A stretch of 44,919 nucleotides of DNA from Halorubrum californiense DSM 19288 (GTDB lineage: Archaea > Halobacteriota > Halobacteria > Halobacteriales > Haloferacaceae). Within the stretch, counting starts at the first letter, position 1; the number at the start of each line of letters is the position of its first letter. The stretch spans positions 9,926 through 54,844 of the forward strand of contig NZ_AOJK01000069.1 in assembly GCF_000336875.1 (NCBI RefSeq). The letters run 5' to 3'. Both the position numbers and the translations under genes were made by a program. This document shows positions 15,227 through 23,028 of the stretch, in pieces. Under the pieces are notes generated by a model. The model worked only from the letters and a program-made list of their open reading frames with translations, was not told the origin of the DNA and did no database searches.

Positions 15227-15967
15227 TCAATCCGCACTCGTGTCCATCGCAGGAGCCGCGCGTTGTCCCACGGCGCTGCCGGGAGTCCCGTCACTCTCGG
15301 CGTCCACCTCGGCAGACAGCGTTTCCACGTTCGCGAACACGAAGCCGGCGAAGCCGACCCGAAGCAGGAGGTCGAGATACTCCAGGGTCACCGTCGCGGT
15401 GAACGTATCGAGCAGCCCGGCAATCTGGATCATCGCCCACGCGATCAACACGCCGAACGCGAACAGCGCGAGGTTCCGCGTCTTCTTGTAGAACAGCTCG
15501 CGGGCGGGCGGCTGCGCGGCCGCCGCGCTCGCAAGCGGCCCGAAGAACAGCCCGAGTAAGATGAGGTAGCCGACGAGGATCGCGCCGGTGCCAGCGAGCG
15601 CCAGCGGCCCCTCGAACACCGCGGCGAAGTCGTACCCCAGCCGCATGACGACGATGAGCGCGATCACGCCGCCCACGGAGCGCCGGGCGGCGCCGGAGAC
15701 GAACGCCGCGAACCCGAACAGGAACGGGTACGCCACGTAGTCGGTGAGCAGCTGGCCCCCCTCCAGCGTCCCGTTCGCGACGGGGAAGGTGCCGATCCCG
15801 GCGCCCCACAGCCCCACGCCGAGGCCGCTCGCCACGACCACCGCGACGAACGGGTAGCAGTACTTTCGGAGGGCCGGCGGCTTGCGCCGCGCCAGCGCCA
15901 ACAGTACGACCGCGGAGACCGCGTAGATCCCGGCAGAGGCGAACCGGACCACGAAGGGCTCAATCAT
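15227..15967 (-). CDS. Microbial-opsin homologue lacking the retinal lysine
   Basis: This 246-residue, seven-helix protein follows the Htr-like transducer gene with an 8-nt overlap. It aligns nearly without gaps to Natronomonas sensory rhodopsin II (from memory): LLTDYVAYPFLFGF to the helix C block, TRNLALFAFG to the start of helix F (RNL at 164-166 in both), and EYLDLLLRVGF to VYLDLVTKVGF of helix G. The Schiff-base Lys205 is Arg203, counterion Asp75 is Thr75 (an Asp follows at 76 in place of Trp76), and pocket residues Trp171, Tyr174 and Trp178 are Phe, Leu and Ala. Asp201 (as Asp199) and the transducer-contact Tyr199 (as Tyr197) are kept. It is probably a receptor that no longer binds retinal covalently. 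The ligand is unknown. Confidence 0.78.
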   Translation of the reverse strand: MIEPFVVRFASAGIYAVSAVVLLALARRKPPALRKYCYPFVAVVVASGLGVGLWGAGIGTFPVANGTLEGGQLLTDYVAYPFLFGFAAFVSGAARRSVGGVIALIVVMRLGYDFAAVFEGPLALAGTGAILVGYLILLGLFFGPLASAAAAQPPARELFYKKTRNLALFAFGVLIAWAMIQIAGLLDTFTATVTLEYLDLLLRVGFAGFVFANVETLSAEVDAESDGTPGSAVGQRAAPAMDTSAD

Positions 15968-17537
15968 CGGCGCTCACCTCCGCGTCGCCGGCGGTCGGTG
16001 CTGGAGCGGCCGCGGAGCCGGCATCGCCGGAGTCCGCCGGCGTCTCGAACTGCGCGAGCCGCTCGGTGAGCGACGCGGTCCGCTCGGAGAGCGCCGTCGC
16101 CGTCTGCGCGAGGTCGCCGACCGTCTCGGCCGTCTCGTCCGCGGTTTCGGCGAGCGACCGCGCGCGGTCCGCGGCGTCGGTGGCCGAGCCGTGGACCGCC
16201 TCGACGCGCGCGGCGACCGACTCGATCCCCTCGGCGCCCTCGTCGGTCGCCCGCGCGATGTCGCCCATCGCGACGTCGACGTCCTCGACGGTCCCCGTCA
16301 GCTCCTCGATCGCGTCGCCCGCCGCTCGGACCGCGGCGGTCGTCTCGTCGAGCTCCATCATCGTCCGGTCCATCTCGCCGGCGACCGCCGACACGTCCTC
16401 GGTCACCTCGCCGATCGTCGCCTCGATCTGCGTCGTCGACTCTCGTGTCTCCTCGGCGAGCCCCTTCACCTCGTCGGCGACGACCGCGAACCCGTCGCCG
16501 TCGCCGCCCGCCCGCGACGCCTCGATCGAGGCGTTCAGCGCGAGGATGTTGGTCTGCTCGGCGATGTCGGCGATCACGTCGGTCGTCTCCGCGACGCCGT
16601 CCATCCGGTCGTCGAGTCCGGCCACGAGCCCGTCGAGGTCGTCCAACAGATCGCCGATCTCGACGATCGCCTCCACCGCCTCGGTCGCCCGCGCTTCGCC
16701 CTCTTTACCGAGGTCAGCCGCGGCGCTCGCGTCGCCGGCCACCTCGTCGGTCGTCGACGCGATCTCCTCGACGGTCGCGGAGAAGTCGTCGGTGTCGGCG
16801 GCCGTCTCGCGCAGCCGGTCGGTCTGCTCGTCCAGTTCGTCGGCCAGCTCGCGCATCTCGTCGGCCACCTCCGCGTTCATCTCGGCGACCGCGTCCGCCT
16901 CCGCTGCCATCTCCTCGCTCGTCGCCTCCACGTCGCCCGCGAAGGCCTGGATGTCCTCGATGGTCGTCGAGAGTCCGCCGGTCATCTCGTTGTACGCGGC
17001 CGTGATGCGCTCGACCGCGTCGACCTCGCTCTCCTCGGGGAGCCGGCGCGTGAGGTCGCCCTCGGCGGCGTCCTCCATGGCGCCGCCGATTTCCTCGGCG
17101 CGCTCCAACAGGGTGTCCGACAGCTGTTCGGCCTCCTCGCGGGCCGCCTCCGCCTCCGACTGCGCCCGCTCGGACTCGGCGACCGCGTCCCGGAGCGACC
17201 GCCGCGTCTCGTCGAAGGCGTCGAACAGCCGCCCGATCTCGTCGCCGCGGTCGGACGTGGCGCTCGCGTCGAACTCGCCGCGCCCGACCGCCTCGGCCGT
17301 CTCCGTCAGCCGCCGGAGCTCGACCGCGACGTTGCCGATCAGCACGATTCCCAGCAGCCCGAGGTTCAGCGTGACGACGACGCCGACCGACGCCAGCGCC
17401 GCCGTCGCGGCGTCCGCCGTTCCGACCGTCGCGACGTGGCCCGCGAAGAGCGCGACGAAGCCGAGCGTCACGGCGAGCGTCAGGAGGACGGCCGCGCCGA
17501 CCCGGCGGCCGTACCGCGCGGTGATCGCGTTCAACAT
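15960..17537 (-). CDS. HtrII-like methyl-accepting transducer
   Basis: The 525-residue protein has two N-terminal helices (about 13-35 and 48-70) joined by a short loop with no large sensor domain, as in sensory-rhodopsin transducers. HAMP-like segments follow (about 71-125 and 145-200), then a long coiled-coil signalling region with the conserved tip EQTNILALNASIEASRA (327-343). TLNLGL in TM2 aligns with GINLGL of NpHtrII, so Asn58 matches Asn74, which contacts Tyr199 of the opsin. The Glu43 position is His34. Overlap with the opsin-like gene matches htr-sop operons. It should pass signals to CheA/CheW and methylation enzymes, none of which are in the window. Confidence 0.88.
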   Translation of the reverse strand: MLNAITARYGRRVGAAVLLTLAVTLGFVALFAGHVATVGTADAATAALASVGVVVTLNLGLLGIVLIGNVAVELRRLTETAEAVGRGEFDASATSDRGDEIGRLFDAFDETRRSLRDAVAESERAQSEAEAAREEAEQLSDTLLERAEEIGGAMEDAAEGDLTRRLPEESEVDAVERITAAYNEMTGGLSTTIEDIQAFAGDVEATSEEMAAEADAVAEMNAEVADEMRELADELDEQTDRLRETAADTDDFSATVEEIASTTDEVAGDASAAADLGKEGEARATEAVEAIVEIGDLLDDLDGLVAGLDDRMDGVAETTDVIADIAEQTNILALNASIEASRAGGDGDGFAVVADEVKGLAEETRESTTQIEATIGEVTEDVSAVAGEMDRTMMELDETTAAVRAAGDAIEELTGTVEDVDVAMGDIARATDEGAEGIESVAARVEAVHGSATDAADRARSLAETADETAETVGDLAQTATALSERTASLTERLAQFETPADSGDAGSAAAPAPTAGDAEVSADD

Positions 17538-17672
17538 ATGTTCTCGTCCAGGAGGAACGCGATGCCCTATTTAGGAGTGAACTCCAAATTACCAGATTCG
17601 AAAACGGACGTGGTGCGAGCGTTTCGGCGGATCGGGACTGGTGTTTTTCCCCCGGCCGCGCCACGGACGGGC

Positions 17673-18122
17673 ATGCCCAGCGTCAGCGACACGTACATCG
17701 AGAACCGCCAGCGCGTCCAACCGACCCACACGAACAACTACGCCTCCGCGCACGGGGGGAACGTCGTCAAGTGGATGGACGAGATCGGCGCCATGTCGGC
17801 GATGCGCGCCGCCGGCGAGACCTGCGTCACGGCCAAGATCGACGGGCTCGACTTCAAGCGCCCCGTGCCGCAGGGCGACACCTGCGTCATCGAGTCGTAC
17901 GTGTACGCGGTCGGGCGCACGAGCCTCCGGACGCGGATCCGCGCGTACCGCGAGTCGCCGCGCACGGGCGAGCGCGAACTCACCACGGAGTCGTACTTCG
18001 TGTTCGTCGCCGTCGACGCCGACGGGAACCCGACGCCGGTCCCGGAACTCGAGATTACGGGCGAGCGCTGCCGCGAACTCCGCGACGAGGCGCTCGCCGC
18101 GGAGCCGGACGAGGACAGATAA
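17673..18122 (+). CDS. Hotdog-fold acyl-CoA thioesterase
   Basis: The 149-residue protein shows the 4HBT pattern of YciA-type acyl-CoA thioesterases: THTNNYASAHGGNVVKWMDEIGAMSAMRAA (central helix and Gly-rich turn), DFKRPVPQGDTCVIESYV, and TTESYFVFVAVDADGNPTPVPEL. These enzymes hydrolyse acyl-CoA. ATG 17673 is chosen because the family begins right there; the frame is open far upstream but antisense to the transducer gene. It is divergent from that gene across a 135-nt spacer. Confidence 0.88.
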   Translation: MPSVSDTYIENRQRVQPTHTNNYASAHGGNVVKWMDEIGAMSAMRAAGETCVTAKIDGLDFKRPVPQGDTCVIESYVYAVGRTSLRTRIRAYRESPRTGERELTTESYFVFVAVDADGNPTPVPELEITGERCRELRDEALAAEPDEDR

Positions 18123-18251
18123 TCCGCGACCACCATCGGGAAAACATAGCGACGACCCCGTGGCGAGCCCGATGTCTCCGGAGTTCGGTGTAGTCAGATC
18201 ACAACGCAAAGCGTTATTATTGTTGAGTCTTCACCACAACATACAAGACAG

Positions 18252-18557
18252 GTGCCCGCCACGGTCGTGTACCGTGACGAATCCGAAAAATCGGACGACA
18301 GTCGGTACGAGATGGTCGCGTGGCAGGTCCCGGAAAGCGAAGAGTACCCGGAGGGGCTGAAGTACAGCTTCCAGTACATGGACGCTGACGGCGACACGCT
18401 CCTCCGGTACGACAACGCGCCGCACCACCGGGACGTCGGCAGATACTATCGGCACGAGGCGGGAGAAGTCACGAAACTGGACTTCACCGGTCTCACAGCG
18501 CTAATCGACGACTTCCAATCGGAGGTAAACGACATCTATGCCAGACGAACCGACTGA
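18252..18557 (+). CDS. DUF6516 (TumE-like) toxin
   Basis: The 101-residue protein has DUF6516 features: SRYEMVAWQVPESEEYPEGLKYSFQYMD, LLRYDNAPHHRDVGRYYRHE (the DNAPHH block), and LIDDFQSEVNDI. It starts with GTG 18252 and overlaps the following HTH gene by 20 nt, toxin first, the reverse order of the pair at 11085-12046. An AT-rich gttattattg about 40 nt upstream may be the promoter. It looks complete while its antitoxin gene has an in-frame stop. Confidence 0.75.
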   Translation: MPATVVYRDESEKSDDSRYEMVAWQVPESEEYPEGLKYSFQYMDADGDTLLRYDNAPHHRDVGRYYRHEAGEVTKLDFTGLTALIDDFQSEVNDIYARRTD

Positions 18558-19005
18558 CACCGACCCCGCCCACGACGAGTTTATTCCGGACCCGAGCGAC
18601 GCCGAGTACCCGTCGACGCTGCGTATCACGTCGCTTCCGGCGGACCGGGCACAGGCGGCGGCGATCGAACGCGCCGAACGCTGAGAGGACGGCGAGGCGG
18701 TCCCCCACGTGGTCAACTTCGAGGACCGAGCGCGGCTCCGTCGCCTGCTCACCGACCGGCGGATGGAACTCTTGGAAGCCGTGATGGAACGGCCGCCCGA
18801 GAGCATCCGCGCGCTGGCGGAGCGGCTCGACCGAGACGTCCACACCGTCCACGACGACCTGTCGCTGCTGGCCGACTACGACATCGTCCACTTCGAGACC
18901 GACGGCCGCGCGGAGAGGCCGTACGTGCCATACGAGACGGTTCGGATCGAAGTGGAGTTCGGACTCCCCCGCGGCGACGAATCGGAGTCGACCGCGTCCG
19001 CGTGA
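18538..19005 (+). pseudogene. HTH antitoxin gene split by an in-frame TGA
   Basis: From ATG 18538 the frame encodes an acidic lead (DEFIPDPSDAEYPSTLRITS, IERAER), meets TGA at 18682-18684, and continues in the same frame with EDGEAVPHVVNFEDRARLRRLL and a winged helix (ESIRALAERLDRDVHTVHDDLSLLADYDIV). In related haloarchaeal antitoxins the two parts are one protein, so the TGA is probably a mutated codon such as CGA. GTG 18709 could restart translation and make a 98-residue protein with the whole DNA-binding domain, so function may survive without the N-terminal part. Confidence 0.72.
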
Positions 19006-19063
19006 GACCCGCGGCGTTTGCGGGGTTCGAGGCCGCCAGCCGCGGCGACGCGACGCCGTGCGG

Positions 19064-19930
19064 TCAGTAGTCGCCGAGCACGCCGAGCCGCCGCGCCCGC
19101 CCCGTGGCGAACTGGAAGACGAGGTAGCCGCCGAGCAGGTAGCCGACCGCGACCGCGACGAGCAGCGCCAGGTCGGCGACCGGGAACTCCCACAGCCGGA
19201 TCCCGTCGACCATCGCGCGCTGGAGCATGGCGCTGCCGTGCGCCAGGGGGAGGAAGCGCGTCCACGGGAGGTCGAAGACGGGCGCCGAGATCAGCGCGAC
19301 GAACCCGAACTGGAGGAGGTTGAGCCAGTTGCCGATCCGCTTGTACAGCACCGTCACCCCGCCCGCGGCGAAGCCGAGTCCCAGCACCGAGACGATCGAC
19401 AGCCCCGCGACGGCGACCACCGTCACCGGGGCGAGGCTGAGCCGCGTTCCGGTCGCGAGGAGCATGACCGCGAGGATCACCGCGCTCGTGAGGAACGTCC
19501 GCACCACCTTCGCGACCCCCTTCAGCAGCGCGACGGGCGCGAAGCCGAACGGCGTGGTGATGTGGCGTTCGAGGGTCCCCCACTGCACCTCGCTGCCGAT
19601 GTCGTTCGACACCGACGAGTACGCGCCCACCGACAGCGTCCACAGGAAGTAGCCGACGACGATCCCCTCGATCGAGTCCGTCAGCGCTTGTCCGGCGAGC
19701 AGCTGCCCGCCGAGGAACAGCGCCGCGAAGAAGAACAGCGACACCACGATCCCGCCGATCGCGTTGGCCGGGTACCGCACGAATATCAGGAACTCGCGGT
19801 ACAGCACCGCCCGGGCGAGATGGTAGTAGGTGGCCGGCCGCGGCTCGTCCTCGGCCCGTGCTGTGTCGGTGGGCGCACTCGATTCGGCCGCGGTCCCCGA
19901 TGTTCCCGGGGAAGTCGCGTCCGCGCTCAC
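19064..19930 (-). CDS. ABC-2 type transporter permease
   Basis: The 288-residue protein has a hydrophilic Ala/Thr/Glu-rich N-terminus (about 35 residues) and six membrane helices in the ABC-2 pattern: YREFLIFVRYPANAIGGIV before the first helix, a large central hydrophobic block, and LPLAHGSAMLQRAMVDG near the end. It would form the membrane channel of an exporter with the ATPase encoded just upstream (4-nt overlap). The substrate is unknown; such pairs export lipids, drugs or polysaccharide. Confidence 0.85.
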   Translation of the reverse strand: MSADATSPGTSGTAAESSAPTDTARAEDEPRPATYYHLARAVLYREFLIFVRYPANAIGGIVVSLFFFAALFLGGQLLAGQALTDSIEGIVVGYFLWTLSVGAYSSVSNDIGSEVQWGTLERHITTPFGFAPVALLKGVAKVVRTFLTSAVILAVMLLATGTRLSLAPVTVVAVAGLSIVSVLGLGFAAGGVTVLYKRIGNWLNLLQFGFVALISAPVFDLPWTRFLPLAHGSAMLQRAMVDGIRLWEFPVADLALLVAVAVGYLLGGYLVFQFATGRARRLGVLGDY

Positions 19931-20994
19931 CGCGGGTCACCCCCGCGACCGGCGCCGAGGTCGCTCCCCGTACGTTCGAGGAACACCTCTTCGAGGTCGG
20001 GCTGGACCGTGCGGACGTCCGAGACGGTGACCCCGGCCGCGCGAAGCGCGTCCATGATCTCGTAGAGGCGGTCGCCGCCCGCCGCGACCGTCATCGCGGG
20101 CGGGCGCGCGTCGCGGTCGACGTCGACGACCTCGAACCGTTCGCGGAGTTCGGAAATTGTCTCCGCGTCGAGGTCCGGGCTCGCCACGCGCACCGCGTCG
20201 CTCGCGGCCGCGCCGAGCAGCGCCTCGACGGTGTCGTCCGCGACGATCCGCCCGTTCGACAGCATGACGACGCGGTCGCACACCGCCTCGATCGTCGTCA
20301 TGTCGTGACTGCTGACGACGATGGTGAGCCCCTCCTCGACCGCGAGGCGGCGGAGCTCGGCCCGGAGCGTCCGCGCGCTCTCCACGTCGAGCCCCAGCGT
20401 CGGCTCGTCGAGGAAGACGAGCTCGGCGCCGCCCGCCAGCACGCTCGCCAGCGACACCTTCTGTTTCATTCCCCGCGAGAGGTCCCGCACCGGCGTGTCA
20501 GCCTTGTCGGCGAGGTCGAGGCGGTCGAGCAGCCGGTCGTGACGCGCCGCCACGGAGTCGGGGTCGACGCCGCTGATCGTCGCGAAGTAGCGCAGGTTCT
20601 CGCGGACCGTGAGCCGCCAGTAGTCGTTGCGCGCGCCCTCCAGCATCGCGTCCACGTCCGCGTACGCCGCCCGGCGGCCGTCGCGCACGTCGTTGCCGAA
20701 CACCCGCACCGACCCCGCGTCGGGGATGACGATCCCCAGCGCGCACTTGATCAGCGTCGTCTTCCCCGCGCCGTTCGGGCCGAGCAGGCCGACGACCGAC
20801 CCGCGCTCGACGGTGAGACTCACGTCGTCGACCGCGACCACCGCGTCGTCGCCGTCGCCGAACCGCTTCGTGAGGTCCTCGACCGCGAGGGCGGGCGGGC
20901 CGGTCGTCTCGTCTGGCGATACGTCGTCGGGTTCTTCCCGCGTGTCGCCGCGCTCGCGGGGACCGCCACGCGCGCTCGTCGCGCTCCGTGCCAT
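19927..20994 (-). CDS. ABC transporter ATP-binding protein (exporter type)
   Basis: The 355-residue protein has Walker A GPNGAGKTTL, signature LSRGMKQKVSLASVL, Walker B LVFLDEPTLGLD, and the switch His in VVSSHD, followed by a C-terminal domain ending QPDLEEVFLERTG, typical of ABC-2 export ATPases. ATG 20994 is preferred over an upstream in-frame start at 21138 because a palindromic TATA box at 21018-21027 lies 24-33 nt before it. It is divergent from the gene at 21050 and co-transcribed with the permease. Confidence 0.9.
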   Translation of the reverse strand: MARSATSARGGPRERGDTREEPDDVSPDETTGPPALAVEDLTKRFGDGDDAVVAVDDVSLTVERGSVVGLLGPNGAGKTTLIKCALGIVIPDAGSVRVFGNDVRDGRRAAYADVDAMLEGARNDYWRLTVRENLRYFATISGVDPDSVAARHDRLLDRLDLADKADTPVRDLSRGMKQKVSLASVLAGGAELVFLDEPTLGLDVESARTLRAELRRLAVEEGLTIVVSSHDMTTIEAVCDRVVMLSNGRIVADDTVEALLGAAASDAVRVASPDLDAETISELRERFEVVDVDRDARPPAMTVAAGGDRLYEIMDALRAAGVTVSDVRTVQPDLEEVFLERTGSDLGAGRGGDPR

Positions 20995-21010
20995 TGGGTT
21001 CGATAGGGGC

Positions 21011-21034
21011 CGAGCGGGGATATATCCGCGCTCG
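21011..21034. promoter_or_regulatory. Palindromic bidirectional TATA box
   Basis: GGATATATCC at 21018-21027 is a perfect palindrome within a 24-bp near-perfect dyad (one mismatched pair). Its centre is about 28 nt from ATG 20994 on the minus strand and about 28 nt from ATG 21050 on the plus strand, right for leaderless transcripts in both directions from one shared TATA element. Confidence 0.6.
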
Positions 21035-21049
21035 ACATCCACGAAACGC

Positions 21050-21508
21050 ATGGACCTCGACCGGTTCGCGACGGACGCCCCCGCGGACGACGCGCCCGGC
21101 GACGCCCGCGTCTGCGTCGTCGCGACGCAACCGGACACGTTCGAGCGCTGCCGGGCCGGCTTCTACCCCGCGCCGCGCTCGTACGACCGCACTCGCACCG
21201 AGTTCGCGTACATGGCCTTCTACCGGACCGCGCCGGTGTCGGCGATCACTCACTACGCCCGCGTCGACGCCCGCACCGAACAGACGCGCGGCGAGCCGGG
21301 CCCGATGGACGAAGCAGACTGGGCGGCGCTCATCGAGCCGTTCTCCGAGGAGCGCGTCGCGGTCGTCTTCGAGTTCGACGAGCTCGTGCCGCTCGATAGC
21401 CCGGTCGAGAACGACCTGAACGGCGTGCGCGGCGCGTGGTACTGTACTGTCGCCAACCTCCGCGAAGCGACGACGCTGTCGGGGCTGCGCGAGTCGGCCG
21501 AGACGTAG
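21050..21508 (+). CDS. Hypothetical protein
   Basis: This 152-residue protein has no signal peptide or membrane helix. It has conserved-looking aromatic blocks (FAYMAFYRTAPVSAITHYARV, VRGAWYCTVANLREA) and an acidic N-terminus. I do not recognise the family. The start ATG 21050 fits the shared TATA palindrome. It is divergent from an ABC exporter operon and convergent with the BtuF-like gene. Confidence 0.65.
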   Translation: MDLDRFATDAPADDAPGDARVCVVATQPDTFERCRAGFYPAPRSYDRTRTEFAYMAFYRTAPVSAITHYARVDARTEQTRGEPGPMDEADWAALIEPFSEERVAVVFEFDELVPLDSPVENDLNGVRGAWYCTVANLREATTLSGLRESAET

Positions 21509-21514
21509 CTCGGC

Positions 21515-22459
21515 TCACCCGCCGTCGGCGCGGACCGAGGCCGTCGCGGCCGCGTCGACGCGGGCGACGGCGTCCAGCTCTCCGGGCTCGGTCGCCGCGT
21601 ACTCGGGGTGGAGGCAGGCGAACAGCGCCTCCAGCGAGTCGACGAGCCGGTGGCTCGGGCGGTTGAAGAGGCCGTTGCCGTCGACCGCGTAGACACGGTC
21701 GTCGGCGACCGCGGCCAAGTCGTCGAACCCCGAGCGGGCGGCGAGGTCGCCCACCGCGTCGACGGCGCGGTCGCGGTCGAACCCGCAGGGCGCGACGACG
21801 AGCGCCTCGGGGTCGAACTCGCGCACGTCCGCCCACGCGACCGGCTCGGAGGGGCCGTCAGGTTGGAACGACGGGTCGCCGCCGGCGATCTCGACCATGT
21901 CGCGCACCCAGTGGCCCGCGCGGATCGGCGGGTCGGTCCAGTCGAGGACGGCGGTTCGCGGGCGGCCCTCGGCGGTGACCGCTCGCTCGGCGCGCTCGCG
22001 GACCGCGTCGACGCGCTCGCGCAAGTCGGCCCGGAGCGCGGTCGCGGCGTCGGTCTCGCCGACCGCCTCGCCGATCCGGACCACGTCGTCGAGCGCGTCG
22101 GCGAAGGAGTGCGGGTCACACGCCAGCACGTCGGGCGCGGGGTCGAGCCGCTCGGCGGCCGCGCGAACCTCGCTCGCGTCGACCGCGCAGACGTCGCAGG
22201 TCGCCTGCGTGACGAGCAGGTCGGGCTCCAGCGCCGCGAGGCGCTCCTCGTCGAGGTCGTACACCGCGCCGTCGACCTCGCGCATCTGTTCGTCGATGTC
22301 GGCGGCCGAGCGGTCCGCGTGGTCGACGACCGTGCTCGTCAGGGTCGGCAGCTCGCGAGCCGCGGGCGGGTGGTCACAGCTGTGGGAGACGCCGACCGGC
22401 TCGACGCCGAGCGCGAACAGGGTCTCGGTCGCGGACGGGAGGAGGGAGGCGACGCGCAT
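21515..22459 (-). CDS. btuF: BtuF-like cobalamin-binding protein
   Basis: The 314-residue protein begins RVASLLPSATETLFALG, the signature start of BtuF/TroA-type periplasmic binding folds for corrinoids, followed by VGVSHSCDHPP and QATCDVCAV, and later GNGLFNRPSHRLVDSLE. No signal peptide is visible from ATG 22459, as is common for this haloarchaeal group, so it may be cytoplasmic or non-classical. No BtuC or BtuD genes are near. An upstream in-frame start adds 9 residues but is less likely. Confidence 0.82.
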   Translation of the reverse strand: MRVASLLPSATETLFALGVEPVGVSHSCDHPPAARELPTLTSTVVDHADRSAADIDEQMREVDGAVYDLDEERLAALEPDLLVTQATCDVCAVDASEVRAAAERLDPAPDVLACDPHSFADALDDVVRIGEAVGETDAATALRADLRERVDAVRERAERAVTAEGRPRTAVLDWTDPPIRAGHWVRDMVEIAGGDPSFQPDGPSEPVAWADVREFDPEALVVAPCGFDRDRAVDAVGDLAARSGFDDLAAVADDRVYAVDGNGLFNRPSHRLVDSLEALFACLHPEYAATEPGELDAVARVDAAATASVRADGG

Positions 22460-22507
22460 GCCCGGAGTGAGGCGCTCGACGGGCAAAAACGAGTGGGCCG
22501 ACCCGCG

Positions 22508-22693
22508 CTACCGCGCGGGGAGCCACGCGAGGAGGGGCTTCGAGACGACGTAGCCGGCGTACAGTAGCGTCGCGGCCGCCAGCGCGAACGACGCCGTCTG
22601 GAACCACGGCGCGATCGGGGCGTCGAGCGTGTTCAACAGCGTGACGGCGAGCAGCGTGCTTAGCAAGATGAACCGCGCGTCGCGCTGGTCCAT
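22508..22693 (-). CDS. Small two-helix membrane protein
   Basis: The 61-residue protein (DQRDARFILLSTLLAVTLLN...) has two hydrophobic helices (about 7-22 and 32-48) and an Arg end. It has no named family that I recognise. ATG 22693 is the natural start. It lies between the methyltransferase pair and the BtuF-like gene on the same strand. Confidence 0.55.
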   Translation of the reverse strand: MDQRDARFILLSTLLAVTLLNTLDAPIAPWFQTASFALAAATLLYAGYVVSKPLLAWLPAR

Positions 22694-22761
22694 GACCGGG
22701 GATGGAAAGTGACAGCTAAAACCGGCTGTGGTTTCGGGATTCGGCTCGGCAGAAGCGGCGG

Positions 22762-23028
22762 CTACTCCGCGACGGCGTCCGCGGTCGCCGTCGCGTACGC
22801 GGCCGCGAGGTCGCCGTTCGGCAGCGCGTCGAGTGCGGCCGCGCACCCCCATCGGACGCGGTCGCGACGCTCGCCGGCCGGGAGCTTGTTCGTCGCCACC
22901 GTCTCGGCCGTGTCGAGGGCGGCCCGCGCGGTCGGCTCGTCGCCCTCGGCCGCCGCGGTCGCGGCCGCGGCGAGCAGCTGTTCGAGGCTCGCGCGAACGT
23001 CGTGGGGGACCTCGTCGGGGTCGGTCAC
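22762..23028 (-). CDS. Small hypothetical helical protein
   Basis: The 88-residue, Ala-rich protein contains EQLLAAAATAAAEGDEPTARAALDTAETVATNKLPAGERRDRVRWGCAAAL and is predicted all-helical. GTG 23028 overlaps the methyltransferase stop by 4 nt, so the two are translationally coupled. The role is unknown. Confidence 0.6.
   Translation of the reverse strand: MTDPDEVPHDVRASLEQLLAAAATAAAEGDEPTARAALDTAETVATNKLPAGERRDRVRWGCAAALDALPNGDLAAAYATATADAVAE

Noticed and set aside
16191-17672. Upstream extension of the thioesterase frame, opposite the transducer
   Set aside because: The extension is the reverse complement of the transducer gene and has Arg/Val/Leu shadow composition. The thioesterase homology begins at 17673.
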